Shown here: positions 1-5,730 of the stretch, piece after piece
Position numbering within the stretch: position 1 is the stretch's first letter
How the letters are laid out: each line of letters begins with the position of its first letter
Source of the DNA: Candidatus Bathyarchaeum sp.
GTDB taxonomy: Archaea > Thermoproteota > Bathyarchaeia > Bathyarchaeales > Bathyarchaeaceae
Assembly: GCA_003096255.1 (NCBI GenBank)
Contig: PIXS01000108.1
Coordinates: forward strand, 1-6,896
DNA: 6,896 nt
Direction: 5' to 3'
The notes under the pieces: model-generated
Databases searched by the model: none
What the model saw: only the letters and a program-made list of their open reading frames with translations
Told to the model about the DNA's origin: nothing
Position numbers and translations under genes: made by a program

Positions 1-553
1 AAACATTTCAGATTTGTTATCGAGCGGGTGGGCTGCTTATGATTTTGCGAATAAACACCGTCCTTTGTTGTGTATTCCGCCTAAAACTTCGTTTGAAGTT
101 TTACCCATGCTTGCTGTAAAAAAGAAGTATGACAAAGACAAAATAGTCAATGAATACATATTCAAAGTAGCTTGGGAGGAACCAGAAGACAACCCGATTG
201 GATCAGATTATCCTAAAAAACGATTAATCAAAGTTGGAACTACACTGGTTTTTGATGAATCTGGAAACATCTTATGTCGTCTAACAAACATGTTTCGTAG
301 AAGAAAGAATTCGAAGTCTTTTGACAAAGAAGAGATTAGGATTGGCGAATTAGAATATGAACAGCAACAGGCTGACCGCGACAATTTTCTCAAGCAACTA
401 GTTAACCAAAATTTGCTAACAATTGGGGGCAACACCTACGGTTTAGAAGATAGCAGAGGATTATCCAGTATACCTGGAGAGGTGATACGGGGCTATTTGA
501 GGGTACATTCCACAGGAAGGATGCTTCACATGCTGGGAAGGAGGAACAAGTAA
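1..553 (+). CDS. Unrecognised protein, 5'-truncated, translationally coupled to the MBL-Ada hydrolase
   Basis: Only the C-terminal part is present. The reading frame (first whole codon at 2) is open to the window edge, reading NISDLLSSGWAAYDF, so the TTG at 14 is probably an internal leucine; only 13 nt precede it and no SD site is visible. About 184 residues remain. The protein is hydrophilic and mixed alpha/beta. It has a strand-like stretch (KVGTTLVFDESGNILCRL), a basic patch (MFRRRKNSK), a glutamine/acid-rich helix (GELEYEQQQADRDNFLKQL) and a glycine-rich, arginine-rich tail. I see no membrane segment, no signal peptide in the visible part and no catalytic motif I can name. The stop codon TAA (551-553) is one base before the ATG of the MBL gene, and the SD of that gene lies inside this gene. 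The two products are therefore probably made in step and may act together. I do not recognise the family. Confidence is high that it is coding and low for any role. Confidence 0.75.
   Translation, partial: NISDLLSSGWAAYDFANKHRPLLCIPPKTSFEVLPMLAVKKKYDKDKIVNEYIFKVAWEEPEDNPIGSDYPKKRLIKVGTTLVFDESGNILCRLTNMFRRRKNSKSFDKEEIRIGELEYEQQQADRDNFLKQLVNQNLLTIGGNTYGLEDSRGLSSIPGEVIRGYLRVHSTGRMLHMLGRRNK
538..545 (+). promoter_or_regulatory. Ribosome binding site of the MBL-Ada gene
   Basis: AAGGAGGA ends 9 nt before the ATG at 555. It lies within the last codons of the preceding gene. This fixes the MBL start and supports translational coupling across the TAA-A-ATG junction. Confidence 0.75.
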
Positions 554-554
554 A

Positions 555-1919
555 ATGGACCAACTTCGAATACGGGCATATAATGTCTTGTTTGGCGATG
601 CATTCCTTGTCACTTTCCCTGAAGTTGACAAGAATGGAAAAAACGCAATCAGAAACATTCTAATCGATTTCGGCAATCTGCCTGGGGGGCGAGTTGGAGG
701 AAGTGATAGTGTCTTCGAACCGATAATAAAGGATATAGTGAAAGAACTTAATGGTCAACCTTTAGACCTTTATGTTATGACCCATGAACATATGGATCAT
801 ACACAAGGGCTAGTTTATTCAGAGAAAAAAGTCTACGAAGCTGATGATACGGAATTACAGGGAATTCTCAAAACTCGTTATGCGTGGTTGACTGCGTCAG
901 CAGCCGACGATTATTACCAGAAATTCCCTAAGGCTGAAGAGATTGATTTAATGTTCAAAAAAATTCATAGCATGATTGGAAATTTATTCAATGCTTTGAA
1001 AGCAAATGGAGAAGAGGTTCCAGAGGATGTTTGGGTCCTTTGGGCGAACAATGATTCACGTAGTAGGGATGGTTGTGTTAATTATATTCAATCGTTAGCT
1101 CCGGACACTACTCGTTATGTCTACAGAGGATATGATGAAGAGAATTCGCATCCATTCACTGAAGCTAAGATTGAGTTTTGGGCTCCCGAACAGGATACCT
1201 CCACATATTATGATATGCTTCACATCATGCCTATGGGGCTAGGAGTAACAGAAGAGAATAAGAAGACAGGTCAACAGTGTACTCTAACTCGAGTCATCCC
1301 GCCTCCAGGTGTTTATTCTGGTGCATTCTATAATTTGGTTAAAATGCGCGGTTGTTACCTCGAAAATCTATTGGCAATCGATAAAGCCAAGAACAATACA
1401 AGTGTTGTGTTCTGTTTAGAATGGCGCGGCATTCGGCTTCTCTTCACAGGTGATGCTGAAAAAGCTAGCTGGAAGATGATAGATAAAAAAGTTAAACTTG
1501 AGCCAGTGCATTTCTTGAAAGTTAGTCATCATGCAAGCAAGACTGGGCTTCCAGATATTGATATCTTGAACAAATTCTATCCAGAAAACAAAACAGATAA
1601 TGTTCCTAGGTGCGCACTTGTTTCCACCTTTGAAGGCTCACAATGGAAAACTATCCCAGACAAGGACACTTTGGATGAAATCAGGAAGCGTTGTGACAAC
1701 TTCATTGAAGTACACAAACAAACGAAAGAAGGAGAACATTTAGACATAATTTACGATGCCCCACAACAAGGCGAACTGTTTGTAGCAAGCAAGAACAGTG
1801 AAGTTTACCATAAGCCCTCCTGTTATTGGGCAACCAAAATCAGCCCAACGAACAAAATTTTGTTTGCAACAGCCCAAGATGCAAAAAACCAAGGTTATAG
1901 ACCCTGCAGATGCATATGA
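555..1919 (+). CDS. ComEC/Rec2-like metallo-beta-lactamase hydrolase with C-terminal Ada-type zinc-binding domain
   Basis: 454 residues. Residues 1-45 form the first strands of an MBL fold (DAFLVTFPE, NILIDFG). The metal motif HxHxDH is seen as THEHMDH (H77, H79, D81, H82). LLFTGDAE (D300) and VSHHASKTG (H325/H326) follow, the pattern of the soluble MBL domain of ComEC/Rec2. No transmembrane competence channel is present, so this is the stand-alone, probably cytosolic form. The spacing from the HxHxDH motif to FTGD is about 215 residues, and the stretch around 95-280 (helical, aromatic) looks like a large insertion near the active site. Residues 412-454 match the short zinc-binding module related to the Ada N-terminal domain: YHKPSC, then N433 and F437, then GYRPCRC, with C423, C451 and C453 as likely ligands. 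MBL hydrolases of this type cleave phosphodiesters in nucleic acids or nucleotides. Nuclease activity here is an inference, as is DNA or protein contact by the tail. The ATG is supported by the SD at 538-545. The gene ends convergently with the radical SAM gene, 39 bp away, with no clear terminator between them. Confidence 0.88.
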   Translation: MDQLRIRAYNVLFGDAFLVTFPEVDKNGKNAIRNILIDFGNLPGGRVGGSDSVFEPIIKDIVKELNGQPLDLYVMTHEHMDHTQGLVYSEKKVYEADDTELQGILKTRYAWLTASAADDYYQKFPKAEEIDLMFKKIHSMIGNLFNALKANGEEVPEDVWVLWANNDSRSRDGCVNYIQSLAPDTTRYVYRGYDEENSHPFTEAKIEFWAPEQDTSTYYDMLHIMPMGLGVTEENKKTGQQCTLTRVIPPPGVYSGAFYNLVKMRGCYLENLLAIDKAKNNTSVVFCLEWRGIRLLFTGDAEKASWKMIDKKVKLEPVHFLKVSHHASKTGLPDIDILNKFYPENKTDNVPRCALVSTFEGSQWKTIPDKDTLDEIRKRCDNFIEVHKQTKEGEHLDIIYDAPQQGELFVASKNSEVYHKPSCYWATKISPTNKILFATAQDAKNQGYRPCRCI

Positions 1920-1958
1920 AACTCACGCGTCCAATAAAACATTTGCAATGGCTGATCA

Positions 1959-3383
1959 TTAAAACAACGTCTTAAGCTGGTTTACGATGCCCTGCCGAGC
2001 CATGTACCAGTAAACCTTCCTCTTTAGTGCCGTCCCTGCGAAGAGCCCAGTGAATCTTCGGCGCCAAGAACCAAAGAAGCTTCTGTAACAGTGATACAGC
2101 TCCTCCTGCACCTCCATCCTGCTCAGGGTCTCAGTGGGCATAACTGCATGAACCATGTCATAGTTTGCCCAGTTCCAATCATCTATCCACCCATTACGTT
2201 TAGCCTCTTCATAGACGGCAGTTCCAGGAAACGGAGTAAGGATTGCATAAATCGCCAAATCAGGGTCCAGCTCGTTCACGAATTCTCTCAATCCAGCTAT
2301 AGATTCGTGTGTGTCCTTTCTCTGGCCGATTATGAACATTCCTTGAGTGAAGATGTCATTCGTCTTCAGAAGCTTCACTGCCTTTCGGGCATCCTCTGGG
2401 GTCGTCTGTTTTTTGAAAGAATCTAACGTGGATGAACTGTGGCTTTCCACACCTAAAAGAACCCAGCGGAGTCCAGCCTTCCTCATCTTAGGCAGAACAT
2501 CGGCGTGCTTCACTACATCGTCGCATCTAACCTGCATGAACCACATTATATCATCTGAAAAGCCTCGGCTTATGAGCTCGTCAGCCAAGTCGTTTGCTCG
2601 TTTGCCTAGGCCATAATTGTCGTCGGTTAGCCACAGGAATCTGCTTCCATAGTTTTCGTAACAGAACTCGAACTCGTCGGCAATCCGTTTCGTAGACTTT
2701 TTTCGCCATTGGCTTCCCCAGTGCCGCCATTGAGTGCAGAAGGTGCATTGATGGGGGCAGCCTCTGGAGCCTTCGATTAGGGCGTATCTTGTGTTTTTGC
2801 CAGCCATGGCAGTGAAGTGGTATTTCTGTAACAGATTTTCCACAAACTTGTATCCCGGAAAAGGCAGGTTGTCAATGTTCTCGATTAACGGTCGCAGAGG
2901 ATTATGCACGATTTGTCCATTGTTTCGGGATGAGGTCCCTTTCACAGATGAAAACGACTGCCCCTCAGCAACGGTCTGCGCCAACTCAACAAGGGTGTCT
3001 TCTCCTTCTCCCCGCACAATCACGTCGATTTCAGGGTACGCCTTTAGGCTCTCTTCAGCCAACACCGTGAAGTGTTGTCCACCAGCAACCGTTACAACGT
3101 CAGGATTCACTTCCTTCGCAATCTCTAAGGTTCTGGCGGTAACATACGTGTTGCAGGTTGCAAGGGCGCTTGAAGCCACCACATCTGGGCTAAAGGATTC
3201 TATGCGCTTTTTTAGTCCGTTCCAATCTAAGCCTTCAGCGTTGCAGTCCAAAACTTGAATCTCCGCATTCCTGTTTTTGTTTTCTAAATAGGCTGCGAGT
3301 TGAAGAACGCCATAGGGCGGAGGAAGATATTCTCCCATCACAAACCAGTAATCTTTCGGAGGCTCAACAAAGAGAATCTTCAC
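1959..3383 (-). CDS. Cobalamin-binding radical SAM enzyme (BchE/P-methylase type)
   Basis: 474 residues if started at the GTG at 3383. The N-terminal ~125 residues are a Rossmann-like B12-binding domain (ILFVEPPKDYW, GVLQLAAYLE, VTVAGGQHFT, VRGEGEDT). The classic DxHxxG lower-ligand motif is not seen; the equivalent stretch reads DCNAEGLDW. The radical SAM core follows with the [4Fe-4S] motif CPHQCTFC (C209, C213, C216). Core motifs LTDDNYGLG, LLGVESHSSSTL and TPFPGTAVYEEA come after it, and then a basic, aromatic C-terminal tail (YRSFFGSWRRR). Members of this superfamily perform radical methylations or cyclisations, for example BchE, HpnP and GDGT ring synthases; the substrate here cannot be read from sequence. 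An ATG at 3425 would add 14 residues including two cysteines. The GTG is preferred because GAAGGTGA (3391-3398) lies 7 nt upstream of it, and because family members normally begin right at the first strand (M/V-KILFVEPP). It is transcribed alone, convergent with the MBL gene. Confidence 0.9.
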   Translation of the reverse strand: MKILFVEPPKDYWFVMGEYLPPPYGVLQLAAYLENKNRNAEIQVLDCNAEGLDWNGLKKRIESFSPDVVASSALATCNTYVTARTLEIAKEVNPDVVTVAGGQHFTVLAEESLKAYPEIDVIVRGEGEDTLVELAQTVAEGQSFSSVKGTSSRNNGQIVHNPLRPLIENIDNLPFPGYKFVENLLQKYHFTAMAGKNTRYALIEGSRGCPHQCTFCTQWRHWGSQWRKKSTKRIADEFEFCYENYGSRFLWLTDDNYGLGKRANDLADELISRGFSDDIMWFMQVRCDDVVKHADVLPKMRKAGLRWVLLGVESHSSSTLDSFKKQTTPEDARKAVKLLKTNDIFTQGMFIIGQRKDTHESIAGLREFVNELDPDLAIYAILTPFPGTAVYEEAKRNGWIDDWNWANYDMVHAVMPTETLSRMEVQEELYHCYRSFFGSWRRRFTGLFAGTALKRKVYWYMARQGIVNQLKTLF

Positions 3384-3390
3384 CGACAGG

Positions 3391-3398
3391 TCACCTTC
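3391..3398 (-). promoter_or_regulatory. Ribosome binding site deciding the GTG start of the radical SAM gene
   Basis: On the minus strand GAAGGTGA stands 7 nt before the GTG at 3383. The alternative ATG at 3425 has no comparable purine-rich site before it (the sequence there is AATGTAATGAGTG). Confidence 0.5.
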
Positions 3399-3490
3399 AC
3401 GGCAACACAGTTTCGGCGTCATCACTCATTACATTTTCGTAACTCTCAACGGTAAGACATATGCTAACGCTTCTGACAAAAATCAGTTAC

Positions 3491-3504
3491 AACAAAACGA
3501 AAAA
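3491..3504 (-). terminator. T-tract terminator candidate after the small zinc-ribbon operon
   Basis: On the minus strand GTGTTTTTCGTTTTGTTG begins about 55 nt past the stop of the zinc-ribbon gene. It is followed by a weak CTGAT/GTCAG stem. Archaeal termination commonly uses such T-runs without a hairpin. It would separate the operon from the radical SAM gene downstream. Confidence 0.35.
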
Positions 3505-3561
3505 CACAGACTTGCAGAATGGGCTACTTTCTTGTTTGGCGTTGCTGTAGCGCTTAACAGG

Positions 3562-3735
3562 TCAATGTTGGGCACTCAGCAAATCAAGTTGTACACTCAT
3601 TGGATTGTGTGAAAGCTTTCTTCCGCAGGAAGGGCATCTGCATTCATTTCTCGCTCGAACGTAGTATGGTGAAATGACTTCTCGTCCAGTAAACAGAGTT
3701 TTGCCGCATCCGTGGCATGAAACAGATACTGCCAT
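3562..3735 (-). CDS. Small zinc-ribbon protein (57 aa)
   Basis: The protein carries two cysteine knuckles, CHGC (C7, C10) and CRCPSC (C32, C34, C37). They are separated by about 22 residues, and the second runs into GRKL, the look of a small archaeal zinc ribbon with a four-cysteine site and a spare cysteine at 32. The C-terminal 17 residues are polar and carry no motif. There is no signal peptide or membrane helix, so it should be cytosolic. Zinc ribbons of this size often bind nucleic acid or a larger protein partner; which applies here is unknown. A longer frame begins at 3753, but the ATG at 3735 is favoured. It lies one base after the TAA of the upstream small gene and has GGTGGT about 5 nt upstream, and the extra N-terminal residues (MCWWSK) are merely the other frame of the upstream gene. 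It is the second gene of a two-gene operon. Confidence 0.65.
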   Translation of the reverse strand: MAVSVSCHGCGKTLFTGREVISPYYVRARNECRCPSCGRKLSHNPMSVQLDLLSAQH

Positions 3736-3736
3736 T

Positions 3737-3862
3737 TTAGACCACCAGCACAAAGTTTGTTTCTAGAAGGTTTTGGATTTCATCATACCGTTCCTCTTCA
3801 GCGAGGATTTGAATGTAGGTTAGGCGTTTCATTACCTGTTCTTTGTAAGCAATTTTACTCAT
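3737..3862 (-). CDS. Short helical protein (41 aa), first gene of the small operon
   Basis: MSKIAYKEQV opens a 41-residue, highly charged, probably all-helical protein with a hydrophobic end (NFVLVV). An acidic segment, AEEERYDEIQNLLE, looks like an amphipathic helix. I do not recognise a family. The start is well defined: AGGAGGAAG (3867-3875) stands 7 nt from the ATG at 3862, one of the strongest ribosome binding sites in the window. A longer frame beginning at 3928 uses a region that is more likely promoter and leader, because a TATA-like box falls inside it. The stop TAA is one base from the ATG of the zinc-ribbon gene, so the two are probably co-translated. Such a strong SD and tight junction argue for a real gene despite the size. 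Function unknown. Confidence 0.6.
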   Translation of the reverse strand: MSKIAYKEQVMKRLTYIQILAEEERYDEIQNLLETNFVLVV

Positions 3863-3866
3863 GGTT

Positions 3867-3875
3867 CTTCCTCCT
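3867..3875 (-). promoter_or_regulatory. Strong ribosome binding site of the 41-aa gene
   Basis: AGGAGGAAG on the minus strand, with its GGAGG core 7 nt before the ATG at 3862. It decides the start in favour of 3862 over 3928. Confidence 0.7.
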
Positions 3876-3900
3876 AATGTTACCGCATTTTGCTGATTTG

Positions 3901-3908
3901 TATAATAA
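3901..3908 (-). promoter_or_regulatory. TATA-like box of the small operon
   Basis: On the minus strand CCTTATTATAC gives TTATTATA. A transcription start about 25 nt downstream would fall near 3879. That leaves a leader of roughly 17 nt, just enough for the SD at 3867-3875. The spacing is internally consistent, but this rests on motif and distance only. Confidence 0.45.
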
Positions 3909-3990
3909 GGCTGGCGCTGAAACAACATGCAGAGTCGGGGAGAGAGTAGAGTGAAACTAAAAGAAATTTAGAGTTACATGAACTGCTGTT

Positions 3991-4596
3991 TTAGTCGGTA
4001 GCAACGAAGTGGATGGATACCTCGAAGCTGTGAATATCATTTTCGAGGATGTAATCAATAAAGGCATCTGTGGAAGGCGCTGACAGAGTCAATTTTACAG
4101 GTATTATTTCTCCAGGGTCCATCTCCTCTCCCTCATAGTCCCATAATAAAGTAATGTGGTCCGAAATTTCCTCGGGACTCCAGTCTGTCAGGAATATGTC
4201 CATCGTTACTCTGAAGTTGCTCACGCTTTTGATGTAAACAGTAGTTTGGACGGGGACCAGCGTGATTTCATCCCACTCCAGTTTTTCTAACTTAATTTCG
4301 TCCCAGCTCAGTGCGTCTATTTTGCTTTCGCCATTGGGGTCCCAATAGGCTTCCACACCAATGGTCTTTATTGTTGCAACGCTTGGCACATAAACTTCAG
4401 AACCAGAATCACTTAGATGCATAGCAACCAAAGCGCTACCAACAACAGATACTACAGCAACAATCACCAACAAAATCACTGTTTTATACGACCGTTTCAA
4501 TAGGCAACCAAAGGAGTGGAGTTGTGTCAAAATTTTTCCAGAACCACTCTGCGTATCATTGTGCCCTTGCTTTTTTAATCTATCAGAGGCATTCAT
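3991..4596 (-). CDS. Membrane-anchored extracellular beta-sandwich protein, paralogue of the 5815-6381 product
   Basis: 201 residues. A basic, polar cytoplasmic N-terminus (1-37) is followed by one transmembrane helix (about 38-59, TVILLVIVAVVSVVGSALVA). An outward-facing beta-rich domain (about 70-201) comes next. This domain shares an ordered set of landmarks with the gene at 5815-6381: TIKTIGVEAY against IIETVGVAAY, DWSPEEI against NWNPVNA, ITLLWDYEG against LTLSWNYAG, MDPGEIIPVKLTLS against VKPNQVVQITLTLS, and a closing alternating strand. This copy is much more acidic and carries a tandem WDEI repeat (98-111, SWDEIKLEKLEWDEI) where the paralogue has a single DWGRV. It also lacks the cysteine found in the paralogue. 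The fold type (immunoglobulin-like or similar) is inferred from strand pattern. The role is unknown; an envelope or surface protein is likely. The ATG at 4596 has only a weak upstream GGCGGT. It is transcribed divergently from the wHTH-RDD gene. Confidence 0.8.
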   Translation of the reverse strand: MNASDRLKKQGHNDTQSGSGKILTQLHSFGCLLKRSYKTVILLVIVAVVSVVGSALVAMHLSDSGSEVYVPSVATIKTIGVEAYWDPNGESKIDALSWDEIKLEKLEWDEITLVPVQTTVYIKSVSNFRVTMDIFLTDWSPEEISDHITLLWDYEGEEMDPGEIIPVKLTLSAPSTDAFIDYILENDIHSFEVSIHFVATD

Positions 4597-4655
4597 TGAA
4601 ACCGCCTACACCTAATGCCATACCAGAATACTTACAATTACATTCATAGTTCTGC

Positions 4656-4662
4656 AATAAAG
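4656..4662 (-). promoter_or_regulatory. Weak TATA candidate for the 3991-4596 gene
   Basis: On the minus strand CCCTTTATTG follows an A-rich stretch (GAAAAA) that could serve as BRE. It would place the transcription start near 4634, giving a leader of about 40 nt. It is weakly supported. Confidence 0.25.
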
Positions 4663-4875
4663 GGTTTTTCTAGAATGACAAAACTCGTTGCAAGCGGGCA
4701 GACACTTATGGAAACATCTATTCGTTGTCTAACATACTCAATGTAATGGTATACAGTTTGCAGGTTGAATTCAAAATTTTGCTAACTGTTTAGAAAGAAA
4801 CATGAAAGAGGATTCTCTGAATGAAAGGGTTTTAATTAAACAAAAATACTAATTCGTTAGGGAGTAGAACAGGGA

Positions 4876-4882
4876 GTATAAG
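4876..4882 (+). promoter_or_regulatory. Weak TATA candidate for the wHTH-RDD gene
   Basis: GTATAAG after a purine-rich stretch (ACAGGGA). It predicts a start near 4905 and a leader of about 37 nt without an SD. An alternative is AATAAAT at 4918-4924, which would give a nearly leaderless mRNA. The sequence does not decide between them. Confidence 0.3.
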
Positions 4883-4941
4883 AATCAGGTTAAATCAAGT
4901 GTGTTCATTAAGAAGTGAATAAATGAATTTTGGTTTTAAAT

Positions 4942-5637
4942 ATGGCTGTTGACGAAAAAAATGTCTCAAAACTTTTCTCAATATTATCTAACAAGCTGCG
5001 CAGAGACATCTTATCCCTTCTCTACGAAAAAAAGGAACTGTCATTCTCAGACTTGATGAACGCCCTTGACATCGACACAGGAAAAATGAGTTTTCACCTT
5101 AGAAACCTGAAAATGTTTCTGGAACAAACGCCTAGCGGAAAATACAGACTAAACAGTTTTGGTCAAAACGCCTTGAGACTAATCAGGGACACTGAAGCAC
5201 TTTCAATCGAAGTAGATTTCCAAAAACAAAAAAGCAACCTCCATATCGCAAGATTCGCTAGAAGAGCACTGGCGTTTATTTTCGACATTGGAGTGGCCTT
5301 CACAATAACTGTCGCAATTACTTTGGTCACTGAACTAAATTCTCTAGTTACTGGACAGTATTTGCTAGACATCAACCTCTTGCTCTTCTTAGCGTTACTT
5401 TGGATGTATTCGACCCTTCTAGAGGGTTTTGCAGGTCAAACCTTGGGAAAGACATTATTTAACATAAAAGTTGTCAGCGTCAGCGGAAAAAAACTGTATT
5501 ATGATAGTGCAGCAGTGAGAAACTTTGGTAAATGCTATCTACTACCCGTTGACTTGCTGGTAGGTCTCAGATTGAAGGATGAAAGATTCATCAGATTCTT
5601 TGACAAGTTCGCTGGAACCACCGTAATAAAAGTATGA
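4942..5637 (+). CDS. ArsR-like winged-helix / RDD membrane-domain fusion regulator
   Basis: 231 residues from the ATG at 4942; a TTG at 4930 would add only MVLN and has no SD. Residues 5-90 form an ArsR-type winged helix: FSILSNKLRRDILSLLYE, then FSDLMNALDI, then the recognition helix GKMSFHLRNLKMFL (47-60), then a wing ending in GKYRLNSFG. A short linker (91-102) leads to an RDD domain (about 103-231). It has ARFARRALAFIFDIG with the Arg-Arg and Asp115, and three hydrophobic segments at about 110-130, 142-162 and 197-210. The loop EGFAGQTLGKTLFNIKVV is a hallmark of RDD proteins. The protein should thus bind DNA while sitting in the membrane, a one-component membrane-tethered regulator. RDD domains are generally of uncertain transport or sensing function. 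The gene lies between two paralogous anchored surface proteins, which are its likely targets (inference). No SD precedes the start, so the mRNA may be leaderless or weakly translated. Confidence 0.85.
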   Translation: MAVDEKNVSKLFSILSNKLRRDILSLLYEKKELSFSDLMNALDIDTGKMSFHLRNLKMFLEQTPSGKYRLNSFGQNALRLIRDTEALSIEVDFQKQKSNLHIARFARRALAFIFDIGVAFTITVAITLVTELNSLVTGQYLLDINLLLFLALLWMYSTLLEGFAGQTLGKTLFNIKVVSVSGKKLYYDSAAVRNFGKCYLLPVDLLVGLRLKDERFIRFFDKFAGTTVIKV

Positions 5638-5647
5638 CATCATGTCA
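5635..5647. repeat. Perfect palindrome overlapping the wHTH-RDD stop codon
   Basis: TGACAT-C-ATGTCA: 6-bp arms around one central base, starting with the TGA stop codon itself. It may be an operator-like site or chance. It sits directly beside the inverted repeat at 5649-5671. Confidence 0.5.
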
Positions 5648-5648
5648 C

Positions 5649-5671
5649 AAATCACCTCTTTTATGTGATTT
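5649..5671 (+). terminator. Hairpin-forming inverted repeat after the wHTH-RDD gene, possible terminator
   Basis: AAATCAC and GTGATTT are perfect 7-bp arms around a 9-nt pyrimidine-rich loop, 11 nt past the stop codon. They are followed by T-rich sequence (TTTCTT, then TTTTT near 5700). It could end transcription of the regulator gene, or be a protein-binding inverted repeat of the ArsR type. The sequence supports the repeat; the role is inferred. Confidence 0.4.
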
Positions 5672-5708
5672 CTTATCGGTTTTGATGCTTTATTAGCGTT
5701 TTTCTGTT

Positions 5709-5724
5709 GCAAAAAAGATTTTGC
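5709..5724. repeat. Inverted repeat GCAAAA-N4-TTTTGC
   Basis: Perfect 6-bp arms around AAGA. The left arm belongs to TGTTGCAAAA (5705-5714), which is repeated exactly at 5790-5799 just before the SD of the next gene. Confidence 0.4.
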
Positions 5725-5730
5725 TAAATA

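Larger units (their letters stand above)
4597..4941. other. Divergent intergenic region between the anchored beta-sandwich gene and the wHTH-RDD gene
   Basis: 345 bp, AT-rich, with no credible coding frame, RNA gene or repeat family. It must carry the promoters of both flanking genes. Two weak TATA candidates are visible: CTTTATT on the minus strand at 4656-4662, and GTATAAG on the plus strand at 4876-4882. A 9-bp word, TTAAGAAGT (4908-4916), recurs in the promoter region upstream of the 5815 gene. Confidence 0.5.

Noticed and set aside
14..16. TTG as the true start of the first gene
   Set aside because: The frame continues upstream to the window edge and no SD or promoter can be assessed in 13 nt; an internal codon is more likely.
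208..676. Minus-strand frames at 208-435 and 461-676
   Set aside because: Antisense to the 5' unknown gene and the MBL start; serine/arginine-rich shadow translations without ribosome binding sites.
1..1919. Calling the MBL pair a natural-competence (ComEC) locus
   Set aside because: The MBL domain has ComEC-like motifs but there is no membrane channel domain and no other competence gene, so the name would mislead.
2091..3258. Three plus-strand open frames (2091-2426, 2347-2616, 2791-3258)
   Set aside because: They lie opposite the radical SAM gene, overlap one another, have no SD and read as arginine/serine/proline-rich antisense of a well-supported enzyme.
3757..3954. Plus-strand open frame of 65 codons opposite the small operon
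   Set aside because: It covers the promoter, SD and coding part of the minus-strand 41-aa gene. It has no SD of its own and no recognisable composition or motif.
4597..4941. A possible tRNA or small structured RNA in the divergent gap
   Set aside because: No cloverleaf, anticodon arm or T-loop consensus and no long stem could be found on either strand by eye.
4923..4952. Nine-codon upstream ORF (MNFGFKYGC) overlapping the wHTH-RDD start
   Set aside because: It has a weak purine stretch ahead of it, but its size and AT-rich setting make chance likely; nothing in the peptide suggests attenuation.
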